Positions 35,620-47,644 are shown, counted from the stretch's first letter. The stretch: DNA of 64,000 nt from Phaeosaccion multiseriatum (GCA_965112735.1 OZ218955.1:992001-1056000), one strand, 5' to 3'. Notes: generated by a model not told the origin, from the sequence alone. Numbers and translations: made by a program.

Positions 35620-38365
35620 ATGACAGAGAGGGCCAGGAGGAGCACCAGCAGCAAAGGTGACCCAAAAAAAGTAAGTCTGGGTGAGGACGAGAGGGGGAGC
35701 GAGGGGAAGAAAGACGGAGACGCGAAGGGAGCGCGATCACTATCCAAGACACATAGTATCAGTAGCAGCGGTACTAGTAGAAGCAGTAATAGCAGCATAT
35801 CATGGAGCGAATTGGACAAGGATTGTAGGCAGGATGATGACTGCAGCGTCGGAGTGGAGGAGGATCAAGAAGAAGGGAAATTGCAATCTCCGGCGGCTAA
35901 GACGACGGCGAAGACTAGAAGACTCGGAGCGGACGGCTGTAAGGAAGAGAATGGGACGTCTTCTTTTAAGGGCACTGGCACTGGCCGTCCCTCCTCTGGG
36001 GAGAGCAAAGAAGATCGGCAGGTGGAGGCAGAGAGCAAGGAACACCATCACCATTCTAGCCCGAGCGGGGCTTTTCAGCACCAGGGGGCGAAGCTGGAGA
36101 AGAAGCCCACACTCTCTCTCCGCCCCGGCGGCAGCAGTCGGTCCTTGACAAAAGGCTTCAGCTTCTCCGGCGTCTCCCGAACACCACTTCACGTGCCCTT
36201 TCAGATCCACTCCGAGCACCCATCTCACGATCAAGCCCGTGGCCGTGGTCACCACAGCAGCAGCGAACACAGCGATAATGATAGCCTTGCTCAAAGTTTC
36301 TACAATCGCTCACACGATGGACCCATCACCGCAAGGGAAGAAGGCTCCGGCACGGTGGCCCTGGGAGGAGGGGGGGTGGTGGGGACGGGAGGGCCACTCA
36401 CAAGCAGGCTGGCGCCAAGCGGGTCGATTCATCGGACAATGCGGAGAGAGCACGAGGGTATGTCCTCCTCCTCGCTCTTGGCAGCGCCATTTGCTGCTGC
36501 CATGCGCTCTGCGAGGGACAGGTTTGGTGGAGCAGTTGGTGATACAGGAGGAGGAGCAGGAGCAGGAGTAGGAGCAGGGGGCACACCAGTGAGGCGGAGA
36601 TCCTCCTGCGGTGTGCCTGGAGAGGTGGGGGCGGGGGGCGGAAGCAGCCGTAAAAGCAGCAGCAGTGGGAATGGCAATGCCATCAGTGGCAATGCTAGTA
36701 GGGGTAGATGCGCGCTGCAGCTACCACAGTCGCTTCATTTACCGACTCGAATGATGGACGAGGCTTTCGTCGGCGCACTTGCGGGGCTCAACTACGCCGA
36801 CCTGTCTTTGGAGGAGTGTGATGTTCAGAGGCGAGAGCTTCAACGTCTACTGACTTCTGCCGGAACACCGGCCAAGAGAAAGCGGGTCCAAGCTGCTCTC
36901 CGGGCCCTCAGTCAGGCGGAGGAGGAGCTGTTGAGAACGGATGACAATGATAGCGACGATCTCGGCACTGAGTACAGTGGGTTGGGTGCATTTGACGACA
37001 TCAGAGGAGGGGCGGGGTGGGAACGTCCGGGGACATCGTCCTCGTGGGGGGGCGAGGGAGGAGTGTATCAAGGTGGGGGGTTAATTGAGGGCATGGGGGG
37101 GAGAGGTAGAGACGAGGACGTCGGCAGCAGCAGCAGCAGAGGAGGAGGGTTTAGTTGTGATGGTGGATGGGAGATGCCCGTGGTACGAGAAAGAAGGAGC
37201 CGCAGCATCAGTCTGTGCAGCGAGGCGTCGATGGAGGGGACGGAGGACGAGACGCGCGAGACGGAGGAGGGAGATGGAAGGACTGCACGGGAGAACAGCT
37301 TCAGCAGCACCAGCAGCAACCACAGCCACGGTAGTAGGAACCACAGGAAAATCGTGTTGGACGGAGCGAAAGCAAGAGGCGGTGGGAGCGGAACTGTACT
37401 CGGGCAATGTGTTGACTACCGTACTGCTGCTGCTGCTGCTGATGGTGGTGGTGGTAGTGGTGGTGTATCACCAACTGGTGGTGCTGCTGCTGGGAAGCCG
37501 TCCTCGGCGTTTGCTTCCTTCACGGACAAGAGCAGGGGGAGGGGGGACGGTGGTGTGGGTGTTCACTACGACTACCGCCCGCAGCCCACCGTCTTCGCCA
37601 CACCTAGTTCAGCAGCGCTCCACAAGCACCACCACTCGCAGCACACCCGACCCAAGACCGGCGAGCAGAGCAAGAGCAGCAGCAGTTACAGCAGTTACAG
37701 CAGTTACAGCAGCAGTTGCACCGAACCCGAGCGTGATGGTAATTGTGGTATTGGCGGTATCTCCTGCGGTACTATGGCAGGGATGATCGTGGGGCCGACG
37801 TCATCGGCAAGGATGGTGATCACGGGAGGAGGAGGAGGAGGAGGAGGAGGAGGAGGAGGAGGCGGTGCGAGAATCATGATGGGATCAAGGCCAGGCAGTG
37901 CCCGCCGCCGGAGCTCGACGTCGCTGAATCTGAATGCCATACCGGAGGACCAACCTCCTCAACAGGTGGGGATACAGCAGCAGTCGTCGCCAGTCGCACT
38001 TCAACTCAAGCTGAACTCCATCGCATCTGCTCTGAGAGCAGCTTCGAGCGGAGGGGGGGCGCAGCTGTGCGAGCACGGGGGCGGGGGAGAGGAGGCAGCA
38101 GCAGGGAGGAGTGGAGGAGCAGGAGGAGGAGGAGGAAGAAGGCAAGGGTTTGACGGGGTGAAGACGATTGGAAAGGAGGGAAGGAACCAAGCGGAGGAGG
38201 AGGCAAGCAAAGGAGAGAAGGAGGGAGGCACCAGCGGTCCCCGCAGCCTGGACGCTTGCAGAGCAGCGGCAGTAGCGGCAGCAGTTGGTGATACAGCAGC
38301 AGGCTGTGAAGCGATGGGCAAAGCAGTCCCGCCGAACTCACGCAACGCGTCCTTGTCAACACCAC

Positions 38366-38412
<47 letters not shown>

Positions 38413-39407
38413 GTTGGTGATACAGCAGCAGCAGTTGGTGATACAGCAGCAGTGGTGATGATGTCGAGTACGGTGTCATCGTGGTTGACAACTGTGAGTC
38501 AGACCGAGGCCGAGAGTGAGCGCTTGGCGGTGGAAGACGTCCGTCGCTTCGAGGAGCGTTACTATAGCAAGACCGTGGGCGGGAAAGTGAGCAAGAGGGC
38601 GCTGGTGCTTTTACCATCCGTGTTTGTCCGGCATGTTTCCGGGACAAGCTTCGACGCGCGTTTCCCCCCCGAGGCGGTCGTCGACGAAGGAAGCGAGTCA
38701 TGTTGGGTGAGTGGGGGTCTGTGGCCCCAAGTGCTGACACTTCGCTTAAGGAGAAAGGTTTCCGTGCGCGAGGTGACGGTACAGTGCGTGGGGAGACGGT
38801 CCCTGAGGCTCGAGATGGAGGTGCTCGTCGGAGAAAGGGCCCTGATTGATATTCTTTGCAGTAGTAGCAGTGGTAGTAGCAGTAGTAGAAGTAGTCGTAG
38901 TAGAAGTAGCAGAGACAGCGCAAACTTTCGAAGAAGGCGGCGATTACGATTCGTCGAGAGGGAGGTAGAGGGGGGGGCGCCTCATGATGGAGAGAAGGAG
39001 CAGGAGGAGGAGGAGGAGGAGGAGGAGGAGGAGGAGGAGGAGGAGGGGTTGATGAGGCTCGTGTTTGCGGTGGATGCAGCGGGTGAACAGGGTGCGTCTT
39101 CGGCAAAGAGTGAAGAGGAAGGGGAGAAAGGCAGCAAGAACAGCCCAGGGCGGGAGGAGGAGGAGGAGGAGGAGGAGGAGGAGGAGGAGGAGGGGGGGGG
39201 GGGGGGGCGGAAGAGGAGGAGGAGGCGGCGGAGGATGAGGAGGAGAAAGAGAAAGAGAAGGAGGTAGTTCTGACAGACGTCATCAGTCTCGTCATTCTCA
39301 GCGCCAGTTTGTCCTTTTGCGCGGTTCGACACGTGGGCATCACAGCTGTGCTGAGCGAGGAGGGGGCGGAGCAGTATGGAGGGGGTGATCAGCAAGGAAT
39401 AAAGTGC

Positions 39408-39410
<3 letters not shown>
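35620..39410 (+). CDS. IFT25 (HSPB11)-like domain protein with very long disordered N-terminus
   Basis: The C-terminal part matches the galactose-binding-like beta-sandwich of IFT25, an IFT-B subunit: SFDARFPPEAVVDEGSESCW, GGLWPQVLTLRLRRKVSVRE and CVGRRSLRLEMEV, like the family's 'PPENI.DG....W...G..PQ'. The last strand, VISLVILSASLSFCAVRHVG, lies in another frame after a poly-Glu tract. An intron from 39092 (G|GTGCGT) to 39276 (CTGACAG) joins VFAVDAAGEQ to DVISLVILS in phase and removes the tract, giving about 1201 residues. A 16-G run at 39192-39207 is inside it. Residues 1-980 are Ser/Gly-rich and disordered, except a short helical stretch (FVGALAGLNYADLSLEECD). IFT25 proteins are usually about 140 residues, so the gene may be a fusion, or contain further introns. 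Four VGDT-coding copies of the dispersed motif occur. Start chosen at the first ATG (35620). Confidence 0.72.
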
Positions 39411-39447
<37 letters not shown>

Positions 39448-40538
39448 GGTTTAGTGATTGAAAAGTCCTCGTTCTGTAGTCTCTGTCGGTCTGTTGTGTC
39501 CTCGCTTTTGATTGAATAGACTAGATTCATTTTTAAACCCTTTTACTTCTTCCTTTCCTTTCTTTTCCTACTTATCCTCGTGTGGCTCCTCCTCGTAACA
39601 GTCTTGAGGGTGGGAGGTGATGCCTATCAAGTCAATAAACGTTTCTCTTGAGGGTGGGGTGGCGAAGAGAGCAAGAGCCAGGGAAGAAGGGAAAGCGCAC
39701 CCCCGACCCAGGGATTGGATTCCGTGCAGGGATTCTCCTCCCGCCTCCCGCTGAGGTGGGGACCGACTTACTCTGGCAGTCGAATGGAATGCGCCCCAGC
39801 CCACCCCGAGGATTGACACACCTTACAAAACACGCACACGCACACACACTCACACTCTTTCACACTCTCTCTCACACACACACTTCGGGTTGGCTTTGCT
39901 TCGCACTCTCTTCAGAGTGTCTTGACCCTCTGAAGGGCTTGCATTGCTCCTTTCTCCATCGCGCGGCCGTGCTGTGATGTGCTGTACAGCAAGCAACCTT
40001 TGACCCGATTCACATCGTATGGAATGGATGGGCACATTTGCTGCTATCCACAGTCGATGCCTCCCTCTATCTGCCTTCTCGTCCCTACCGTTCATCGATG
40101 CTGCTGCTGCAACTCGTGATGGACTCTCCCTCGAGTTCTCCGGCTGGCTGCGTCGAGCCAGAGGTCCAAAACGTCACAAATGGAGACGGCCACCGCGTCA
40201 GTATGCCAGCCAGCATGGTCGGTGGTCGGTGGGCCGTGCCCAAGTAGAAAAGTGGCGGCATATCGATCGATCAACCTTCCAACCCCTCACGGCGGTTCGT
40301 CTCACGACTGGTGATGGTACAAATGATCAAATGATGATGATGACGATGGTGGTGGTGGTGGTGGTGCTTCAGCCCAGCACGCACCCACACTCCGCAGAGC
40401 TTCGTAAGTGCTCGTCCGACCGCCTCTTGTCACACACAGGCAGGGAAGTCAGTCCTTCCTCTTCTCCTTCCCAGGGTGACACTGCTGGTAGGCGACCACC
40501 TCTCTCTACAACCACGTGTCTGTCTGTCTGTCTATCTA

Positions 40539-40592
<54 letters not shown>

Positions 40593-41366
40593 CGTTTCTG
40601 TCCGCCAAACGCCGTCCCTAAAACCTCATGCCCTCCTCGGGTCGAGGTGTCCGGAGAGCCGCCCCCGCCGCCCCCCCCCCCACACCCTCCACATCACCAC
40701 GTCTCCTTCTTGTTGGGCCGCCCAGTGCGTTGTTTGTTGCTCAGCGTGTTGTTTGCCAGTCCAGCGCGTTGCTCATTCTTTTGGTCTCGGCTGCTGCCAC
40801 GCCAGACCACACGCCAGGCCACACCGCACCACACGCCACACCCAGCCAACCGTACGTAAGCGGTACGTAAGCGGTACGTGTACATATGCCTCGTTGAGCG
40901 CGGGAAAGAAAGGTCTGTGCGCCCCACATGTCCTCCTGTTCGCCAAGGCAAACAGGCAGGAGAGAGTCCAACAAAGGGAGCGAGCGAGTATCACTTGTAT
41001 CGATAATCTGCGCCCTCTCTTTGTCTTCCGTCACATTCATCTGCACCTTGCTGAAGAAACCGCGGCACAAGCAGCCCCATAGATACTATCAGAATGGGCA
41101 TCCCCAGACCCCAATCGTGATCACATCTCAATTGCACTCCCGCCACACACACACACACACACACACACCGCGCGACTCGACCTGCTGCCCACTCAATCTC
41201 TTGAAACTTCCGTGGGTGACCGGCTGCCCAGTCAGCCGCCCAGTCAGTCTCGTGATATCATATCCATATCCGTCCTCCTCCCCCTCCTCCCGTGTGGTGG
41301 TGGTGGTGGTGAAGGTCAAGACGAAGCCGGTTATTAGCCGGTTATTAGCCGGTTATTAGCCGGTTA
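39411..41366. other. Intergenic between convergent genes, repeat-rich
   Basis: No supported exon. Contains (TGAT)n at 39407-39441, CA-rich runs near 39835-39885, a CTGT tract near 40520-40590, three GTACGTAAGCG-type repeats near 40854-40878 and an 11-bp repeat at 41330-41370. Confidence 0.6.
40517..40592. repeat. (CTGT)n microsatellite
   Basis: About 18 CTGT units interrupted once by CTATCTAT, intergenic. Confidence 0.95.
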
Positions 41367-41370
41367 TTAG
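41330..41370. repeat. 11-bp tandem repeat over a stop codon
   Basis: The unit GCCGGTTATTA is repeated almost four times without change. The last unit overlaps the TAA stop of the RhoGEF gene on the minus strand (41367-41369). Confidence 0.9.
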
Positions 41371-44300
41371 TTTGAGGAGCGGTACGGTAGAGGAGGGGCT
41401 GCGGAGGATGACGATGGTGGTGATGGTGATGATGAGGATGGTGGTGATGGTGATGATGCTGGTGATGGTGATGGAGTCGGGTGTGGCGTAGCACTCGTAC
41501 TACTACTCGAAGATGATACACTCGACGAAGCGTTGCCGCCATGGGAGGAAGAGGAGGAGGAGGAGGAGGCGATGGAGGCGGCAATGCCAACACCTGCTGC
41601 ACTACTCTGCCGCCTCGTCTTCTGCCCCGGTCGAGGGGGCAGGGCACCACCGCTCGAAGCACCACCACTCGTAGCAGAGGAGACAGACGACTGATCACCC
41701 GCCGAGCCCTTTCCATCCGCTCGCGCTCCTCCCAACCCCCTGTAAGAGGAAGAGGAAGAAGCTTGGACTGGGATGGGCGGAGGGGGGGGTCTCTGCCGAG
41801 GCAGGGGCGTAGCACTCGTTGTAACCGCTGTAACTGTCGTTGTCGGAGGTTCTGGCGCCGCCGCCTCCGGCGCGTCAGGCAGTGGAGGCGGAGGGGGCCG
41901 TGTGGAGCTCCCTCCTGTGGATAGATAATCATTCAAGAGCTTGTCTCGTCGAACGCTGTGGGGCCGCGCCGCGAAAACGTCCACTCCTGGTGCTGGTGAT
42001 GGTGACGGTGTTGGTGTTACCTCCTCCTCCACACCAGCAGCGCTCTCCTCGTTGTACTCGTTCTCGTCCTCCTTTGCCTCCTCCTCCTCCTCCTCCTCCT
42101 CCTCCTCCTCCTCCACCACCACCACCACCTCCTCCTCCTCGTCCTCCTCTTCCTGTTCCACACGACCGTCGTCTTGCTCGCCTTCTTCACCTCCTTCTCC
42201 CTCCCCACTTCCAGTGATCGCCTCTGCTGATGCCTCTGTGTCTGTTCCAGACGTTGCTGGCCCGTCTACATCCGCCGCTGCTACCCTCTCCTTTGATGCT
42301 CCGATGACTTTTTCCCACGAAAACTTGGCCTTCTCCTCTCCTCCTCCTCCTCCTCCTCCTCCTCCTCCTCCTTCTACTGCTGCTATTGTTGTAACCAAGC
42401 CATCAGCCTCGATGCCCCCTCCTTCCCCTGGCCCCTGCCTCTGCCCCTGCTCCTCTTGTACCAGTAAAGGGTTCTGAAAGCCCCTCAGCAGATAGAACTT
42501 TACCTGCCTCAACGCGTTCACCGGCTGCTGCTGTCCCTGCTGATGCTTGCCTACGCTGCTCCCTCGCCGGGGCCTTGTTGCGCTGAACCCTCTCCTCCTC
42601 CCCTCCGTCCCAACCCCAACATCAACAGGAGAGGCACCGCGGAAGTAGTCACCCCCCCGCCCTCCCCCCTCTCCTCCCATGCCCGACACTGCCATGTGCA
42701 CCACACTAACAACTTGCTGAGCACTTGTCACAGGCGTCCCGTTTACACTAATGATGCGGTCCCCTCGCTTAAAGCCTGCCAGCGCGGCCACGCACTGGCG
42801 GGACGCAAAGCCCGTTACCAGCACCCCCGTCGACGCGGTAGCTGTTGCTGCCGTTGCTGTATCACCAGCTGTATCACCAGCTGTTGCTCCTGCTCCTGCT
42901 CCTGCTCCTGCTTGTGACCCTGTCGCCGCTGTCTCCGCCCCTCCCTCTGCCCCTGCCCCCACCCCTGCTCCTGCTCCTGGAAGTGCTGCCCCCGCCCCTC
43001 CCCTCCTCACGTCGCGCAAGTCGCGTAGTCGCAGGCCCAGGCTGTGCTGACCGGGCCCCAACCTGACATCGAGCCCAAGCTCCCTCTGAGGCTTGGCACA
43101 CGGGCCCATCAGCTCCTTGAGGCCCTGATCTTCGTTTTCATCCGCTGCCATCCCCGCCTCTCGCAAGATGTTCATCGCACCCAGCACGCCATCGAGTGAG
43201 TCATGGTCAGAGCCGTACTCTCCTCCTCCTCCTCCTCCTCCTCCTCCTCCTCCTCCATCTGCACCCATACCCAGGTAATAAGATGTTGTTTGGAGGCTAA
43301 CGGACCGCGTCGCCCCTGCCGATCCATCCATCGACCCCGCCCCCATTCCCATCCCTCCTCCTCCTCCTCTTGATGCACCTGCCGAAGAAGCTCGGGTGCT
43401 GCTCGGCATTGCTTCGACACCACTCTTCCTTCCTCCTCCTCCTCCTCCTCCTCCTCCTCCTCCTCCTCCTTCCCAGGTACTGCTGCTGCTCTCGTTGAGA
43501 AGCAGCTCGGAAAAGCTAAGGCACCCACAGGGCTTCGTTAGTCTGCTAGCTGGGAGTCGATACTCCTGTTTGACAAACCTCTCCTTGCTTTGATTGGGTA
43601 CCCACACCGACACAGGCACGTCAACCCCATTGTGCCAAGGCTTGCCAACCCCCCCGCTACCCCGCTCCCGCTTATTTCTGGGCTCTACCTTGCTCATCTG
43701 GCAAGACGAGAAGAGAGAAGGGGGGGGGGGAGGGAGGGAGGGAGGGGATGGCAGGGCAAGCAAAGGACAGACAGACAGCAGAGGAGGGAAAGGATGGATA
43801 AGCGCACGGGAATGAACTACATGAGAAATGGTGGCGTTTGAGTACATGAGGGCCTTGAGGACAAAAAAATGGCATTCTCTCTCTGCTCGTAGGAGGGAGA
43901 TAGAGGTACAAACGCAGGAGGATGCAAGAGACTTGTCGTCCTCCTCCTCTTCCTCCTGATTCTGCTCCTCCTCTCCTCCTGCTCCTGCTCCTCCTCTTCC
44001 TCCTCTCCCATCCCCAAATCCCCCCGCTCCCCTGCGTCCTCCCCCCCTCCTCCTCCTCTCCTCCTGCTCCTGCTCCTCCTCTCCTCCTGCTCCTGCTCCT
44101 CCTCTTCCTCCTCTCCCATCCCCAAATCCCCCCGCTCCTCTGCGTCCTCCCCCCCCTCCTTCTCCCCCCCCCCCCCCCCCCCCTCCTCCTCCTCCTCCTC
44201 CTCCTCCTCCTCCTCCTCCTCCTCCTCCTCCTCCTCCTCCTCCTCCCCACTCACCAACGCATCCATCCCCTCCCTGATGCTCTGCACCCACGTGTCCTTT

Positions 44301-46452
44301 TCTGTCGCACTGCTGGCCAGAAGCAAGAAGCTCTTGGCCTTGCTCACTACAATGAACCCCGTTGAGCCCAAGGGGTTGCCACCACCGCCGCCCCCGGTGC
44401 TGCCCTTGCTCTTCCTCTGCTTGCCGTAGGAAAAGGTGCTATCCACAATGAAGCAAGACGCGAGGTCGATGGCTCGTCTGGCCTTGTATCGAGCACTATT
44501 GAGGCTGTGCACACACAAAGCATTGATGGACATGATTGAAAGTAATGGACATTCAGAGAGCAGTTCGCGACACAGGACAGGACAAGAATTGATGGGTGAG
44601 AGGGTGGGTAAGGGGGTGGATGGGTGGGGTGGAGGGGTGAAGTAGAGATAAGTCGAATGCCACTCTCGTCCCCTCCATTGACTGCCATCCCCCCCCCCCT
44701 ACAACACAGCGCCACCCCCAGAATTTCCCCTTTCCTCCCCACCATCCACTGCCATCCCAACGGACCCACCCACCTAAGAATTCCCCTCTCCTCCCCGTAG
44801 AGCAGCATGTCATTGAATAGGACGAACTTGAGCATCTTGGGCCCTCCCTTGCTAATCTTGCTGAGCATACCCTCTCGCACGAAGCGCCGAGACGCCTCCA
44901 CCAGCGTCTGTCCAAATTCCGTCTGCAGTCGCACCACCTGAGAGGGGAGGGAGGGGGGATAGGGTAGGGAGAGGAGAGAGAGAGAGAAGGAAGAAGAAAT
45001 CACAGGTCAGAGAAGAGAGAAGGGCGAGGAGAGAAGAGAGAGAACGACCAGAATAGAGCAGACAGAGAGAGAGAGAAAGGAGAAGATAGAAAGGCGAGAT
45101 CAGAAACAGAAGAGGGGAGAGAGAGACGTGCACCCAAGCACGTACCACGCCACGCACGTACTCACCTTGTTCTGATTCTCTTGCAGATGCACGTCCTTAT
45201 TGATCTTGTCGGCGGTGCCTGCCATGGTCTTTTGTATCTCAGCGAGCTTGGAGTAGAGGGGGTCGGTTTCCGCGTCGGTGTAGTGGAGCATCGTCTCCAG
45301 GAGCAGCTTGTAGCGCGGGATGCGCTGGGGGCGTTAGGTAAGGGTAGTTGGGGTGGGTGGGTGGGTGGGAGGGAGGGAGGGAGGGAGGGAGGTAGAGAGG
45401 CAAGGAGGGAGGGGTGGAGGGGAGGGAGCGAGCGAGGGAAGGGCAGGGGGGAAGTGGCGGGAAAAGACAACGGAAGCAACAGCAGAGCAGAGCAGAGCAC
45501 GGGGGGGAGTGAGAGTAGAGATGGGTGGACAGCGCCAGCACCAGCACCAGCAGTTGGTGATACAGCGGCAGGCGGAGCAGCAATACTGAGGGTGAGGTGA
45601 GGAGATGTGTTGGCATGTGCGGAGGGGTGCAAACCCCCGGGGGGATCGATCCATTGATGAAGGTGGGGGGAGGAAAGGAAGGGAAGAAGGCGAGTGTGTG
45701 TGTGTGTGTGTGTGTGCGAGTGTTGGGTCGCTTCGTTGGTTCACAGGTAGGCGGTTAGTTGGTTAGTTGGTTCGTTCGGTCCGTTTGTTCGTTCACAAAG
45801 CCTTTTGTTTACCCTCACCTGCACAGGCATGATGAGAAAGTCTCCAATCTTTAATCCATGCGCTTGCTTCTGATAGTTGCAAGCCGCCACAAAGGCACTG
45901 AAGCGGGGCTGCGTCTTCTCCAAATCGGCCAGGCAGGCTCGGGCTTGTTCAAAGTTGTTAATGTACGTAAAGTACATTTGGAAGAAGGGGGCCGCCTTGC
46001 GAAACACCTCCACTAGAGCGGCCAAGCCTTCGTCACCGTTTCCACTGCTGCTGTTGCTACTGCTGTTGCTCTCTTGGGAGCTGTCCCCACTTGCGGCAGC
46101 CTGCTCTAGATCAGCGAGGAGCTGCTTGTTGAAGGGCAGCAGCTGCTGGTCGACGTTGCTAAAGATTGCGGAATGGTGCTTGGGAGTGAAGGGCGGTTGC
46201 GGTGTGTGGTGTGAGTCACCTCCTGCCTCCTCCACCTTCTCCTCCCACTTGCGCTGGAGGTCGGCGGCCCATTGTCTCAAGGGTTGCACGAAGACATCGA
46301 CGAGGACCTGATCAGGGATGAGGATGAGGATGAGGAGGAGGATGACGATGATGAGGATGAGGAGGATGATGATGATGATGATGATGAGGAGAAGGAGGAG
46401 GAGAAGGAGGAGGAGGAGGAGAAGGAGGAGGAGGAAGAGGAGGGTGATGATG

Positions 46453-46524
<72 letters not shown>

Positions 46525-46887
46525 GGGGTGATGGATGGAAAAGACGAGATGGGACGGAAAGGAGGTAGACGGAAGAAGGTGAGGGTGAAAGACAGGCAGG
46601 GAGAACAGGTAGGAGAAGGAAATGGGGATACATAGGTAGGTCTACAAATGGAGACAGAGAAAAAGAGAGGGGGTACAAGAGAGAGAGAGAGAGGGAGAGA
46701 GGGACAGAGAGAGAGCGCGCAAGAGAAGATGACAGAGAGACAAGCGAGACAGACTCATGGCGGTACCCACCTGCATCTCCTTGACGAAAGTCGTCTCAGT
46801 GCTTAGCAGCTCCTGAACTGACCTCCGTCTCTTCTCATGAGTACTCATTCCACTCTGCGGCAACAGCTCTGCCCCTTGTCCCGCCAT
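41367..46887 (-). CDS. Rho guanine-nucleotide exchange factor with DH, PH and PDZ domains
   Basis: Activates Rho-family GTPases. Six phased exons: 46771-46887, 45819-46307, 45166-45324, 44774-44937, 44255-44504 and 41367-43697, about 1169 residues. The DH domain starts RRRSVQELLSTETTFVKEMQ, continues QPLRQWAADLQRKW and FQMYFTYINNFEQA, and has the signature LIMPVQ-RIPRYKLLLETML across the exon 2/3 junction. The PH domain spans SKGGPKMLKFVLFNDMLLYG to FLLLASSATEKDTWVQSIRE. The long poly-Glu-like stretch after it is intron 5 (donor GTGAGT after GMDAL). The last exon includes VPVSVWVPNQSKERFVKQEY and a PDZ domain (HSLGLRLRDL ... GVLVTGFASRQC ... GFKRGDRIISVNGTPVTSAQ). The PDZ is split by a Gly/Ala-rich insertion containing AGDTAGDTA. 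The C-terminus is Pro/Ser-rich and disordered. Confidence 0.92.
44183..44246. repeat. (CTC)n tract in intron
   Basis: About 21 CTC units in intron 5 of the RhoGEF gene. On the coding strand it reads as poly-Glu in frame with the preceding exon, a trap for gene prediction. Confidence 0.92.
46316..46521. repeat. (GAT)n/(GGA)n compound tract
   Basis: Alternating blocks of GATGAG, GAT and GGAGAA units, ending in about 24 GAT units, inside intron 1 of the RhoGEF gene (46308-46770). Confidence 0.95.
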
Positions 46888-47212
46888 TTCGCTTGAGCAG
46901 AAAGCGAGGGCAAAAGGCGACACCAGCTGGGGGAAATGGAGTGGTTCGTCCTCGACTCCGCGGCCCCTTCGAAGGGCCAGGCAGGGGGGGGGGGCTTCTG
47001 AACGGCCAATTCCTATTCACTGGCTTTTAGTATATGGATCGTGGAGCAGCTGCAGACTCTACTGTCGAAGGCCAAGCGCCTGGCAGTGGCTGACATGCAC
47101 AAAGGGTTTCCCTACAGATGATGATGCTCACCATCTCTACCCCGAAGGACCTCTTCAAACCGACGCAAGTCCCTCAAGGCCTGAGCATCAGCGTCGAGTA
47201 CTGCCAGAGTAC

Positions 47213-47239
47213 TTTTTTTTTTTTTTTTTTTTTTTTTTT
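47213..47239. repeat. Poly-T run next to dispersed repeat R
   Basis: 27 consecutive T's, 16 bp from the start of repeat R copy 2. Seen on the minus strand it is a poly-A tail following R, as expected for a retroposed sequence. Copy 1 at 35 kb has no such tail. Confidence 0.9.
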
Positions 47240-47321
47240 GGGAGAGAAGAAGACCTTTAAGTGCCATCTATGATTGTCTAAAAGTAACGCCTCACCGCCG
47301 CGGGGAACTTGGCCCCCGATC

Positions 47322-47462
47322 TCGACCCCTGACACGCTATCGCCCACTTTCTCGATAGCGCGCCGGCTGGCGCCGGCGATAGCGGATAGCGCGCTGGCTG
47401 GCGCCGGGATAGCGGACAGCGCGCCGGCGATAGCGGATAGCGGATAGCGTGTCAGGGGTCGA
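47322..47462. mobile_element. Terminal-inverted-repeat element B1
   Basis: 141 bp with perfect 20-bp inverted ends (TCGACCCCTGACACGCTATC). Internally it shares CGCCCACTTTCTCGATAGCG, in reverse orientation, with the 66-bp element at 15436, followed by GATAGCGGATAGCG and GGCTGGCGCCGG repeats. No coding capacity. Confidence 0.85.
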
Positions 47463-47467
47463 CCCGA

Positions 47468-47644
47468 TCGGCCCCTGACAAGTGGCAAGTAGCTACAGTG
47501 TACTGACAAGGTTCTGAGCGACCCAGGTTCCAGGTTCTGGCCGGCGCTGCCGGCCTGGTTCCAGGTTCCAGGTTCTGGGATAATGAGGGCCAGGCAGGTT
47601 CCAGGTTCTGGCCTGGGTCGCCGCAGAGCCTTGTCAGGGGCCGA
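47468..47644. mobile_element. Terminal-inverted-repeat element B2
   Basis: 177 bp with perfect 15-bp inverted ends (TCGGCCCCTGACAAG), related to the ends of B1. It is separated from B1 by only CCCGA. Internally it has several GGTTCCAGGTTCTGG repeats and a palindromic GGCCGGCGCTGCCGGCC. CCCGA-like sequence flanks both elements (47314-47319, 47463-47467, 47645-47650), consistent with a short target duplication. Confidence 0.8.

Noticed and set aside
39568-39977. Overlapping frames on both strands at 39.6-39.9 kb
   Set aside because: No family match, no splice context; consistent with chance in GC-rich intergenic DNA.
43817-44290. Poly-Glu and Glu/Gln-rich extension after the RhoGEF PH domain
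   Set aside because: A GTGAGT donor lies right after GMDAL and an acceptor at 43698 restores phase; the tract is intronic.
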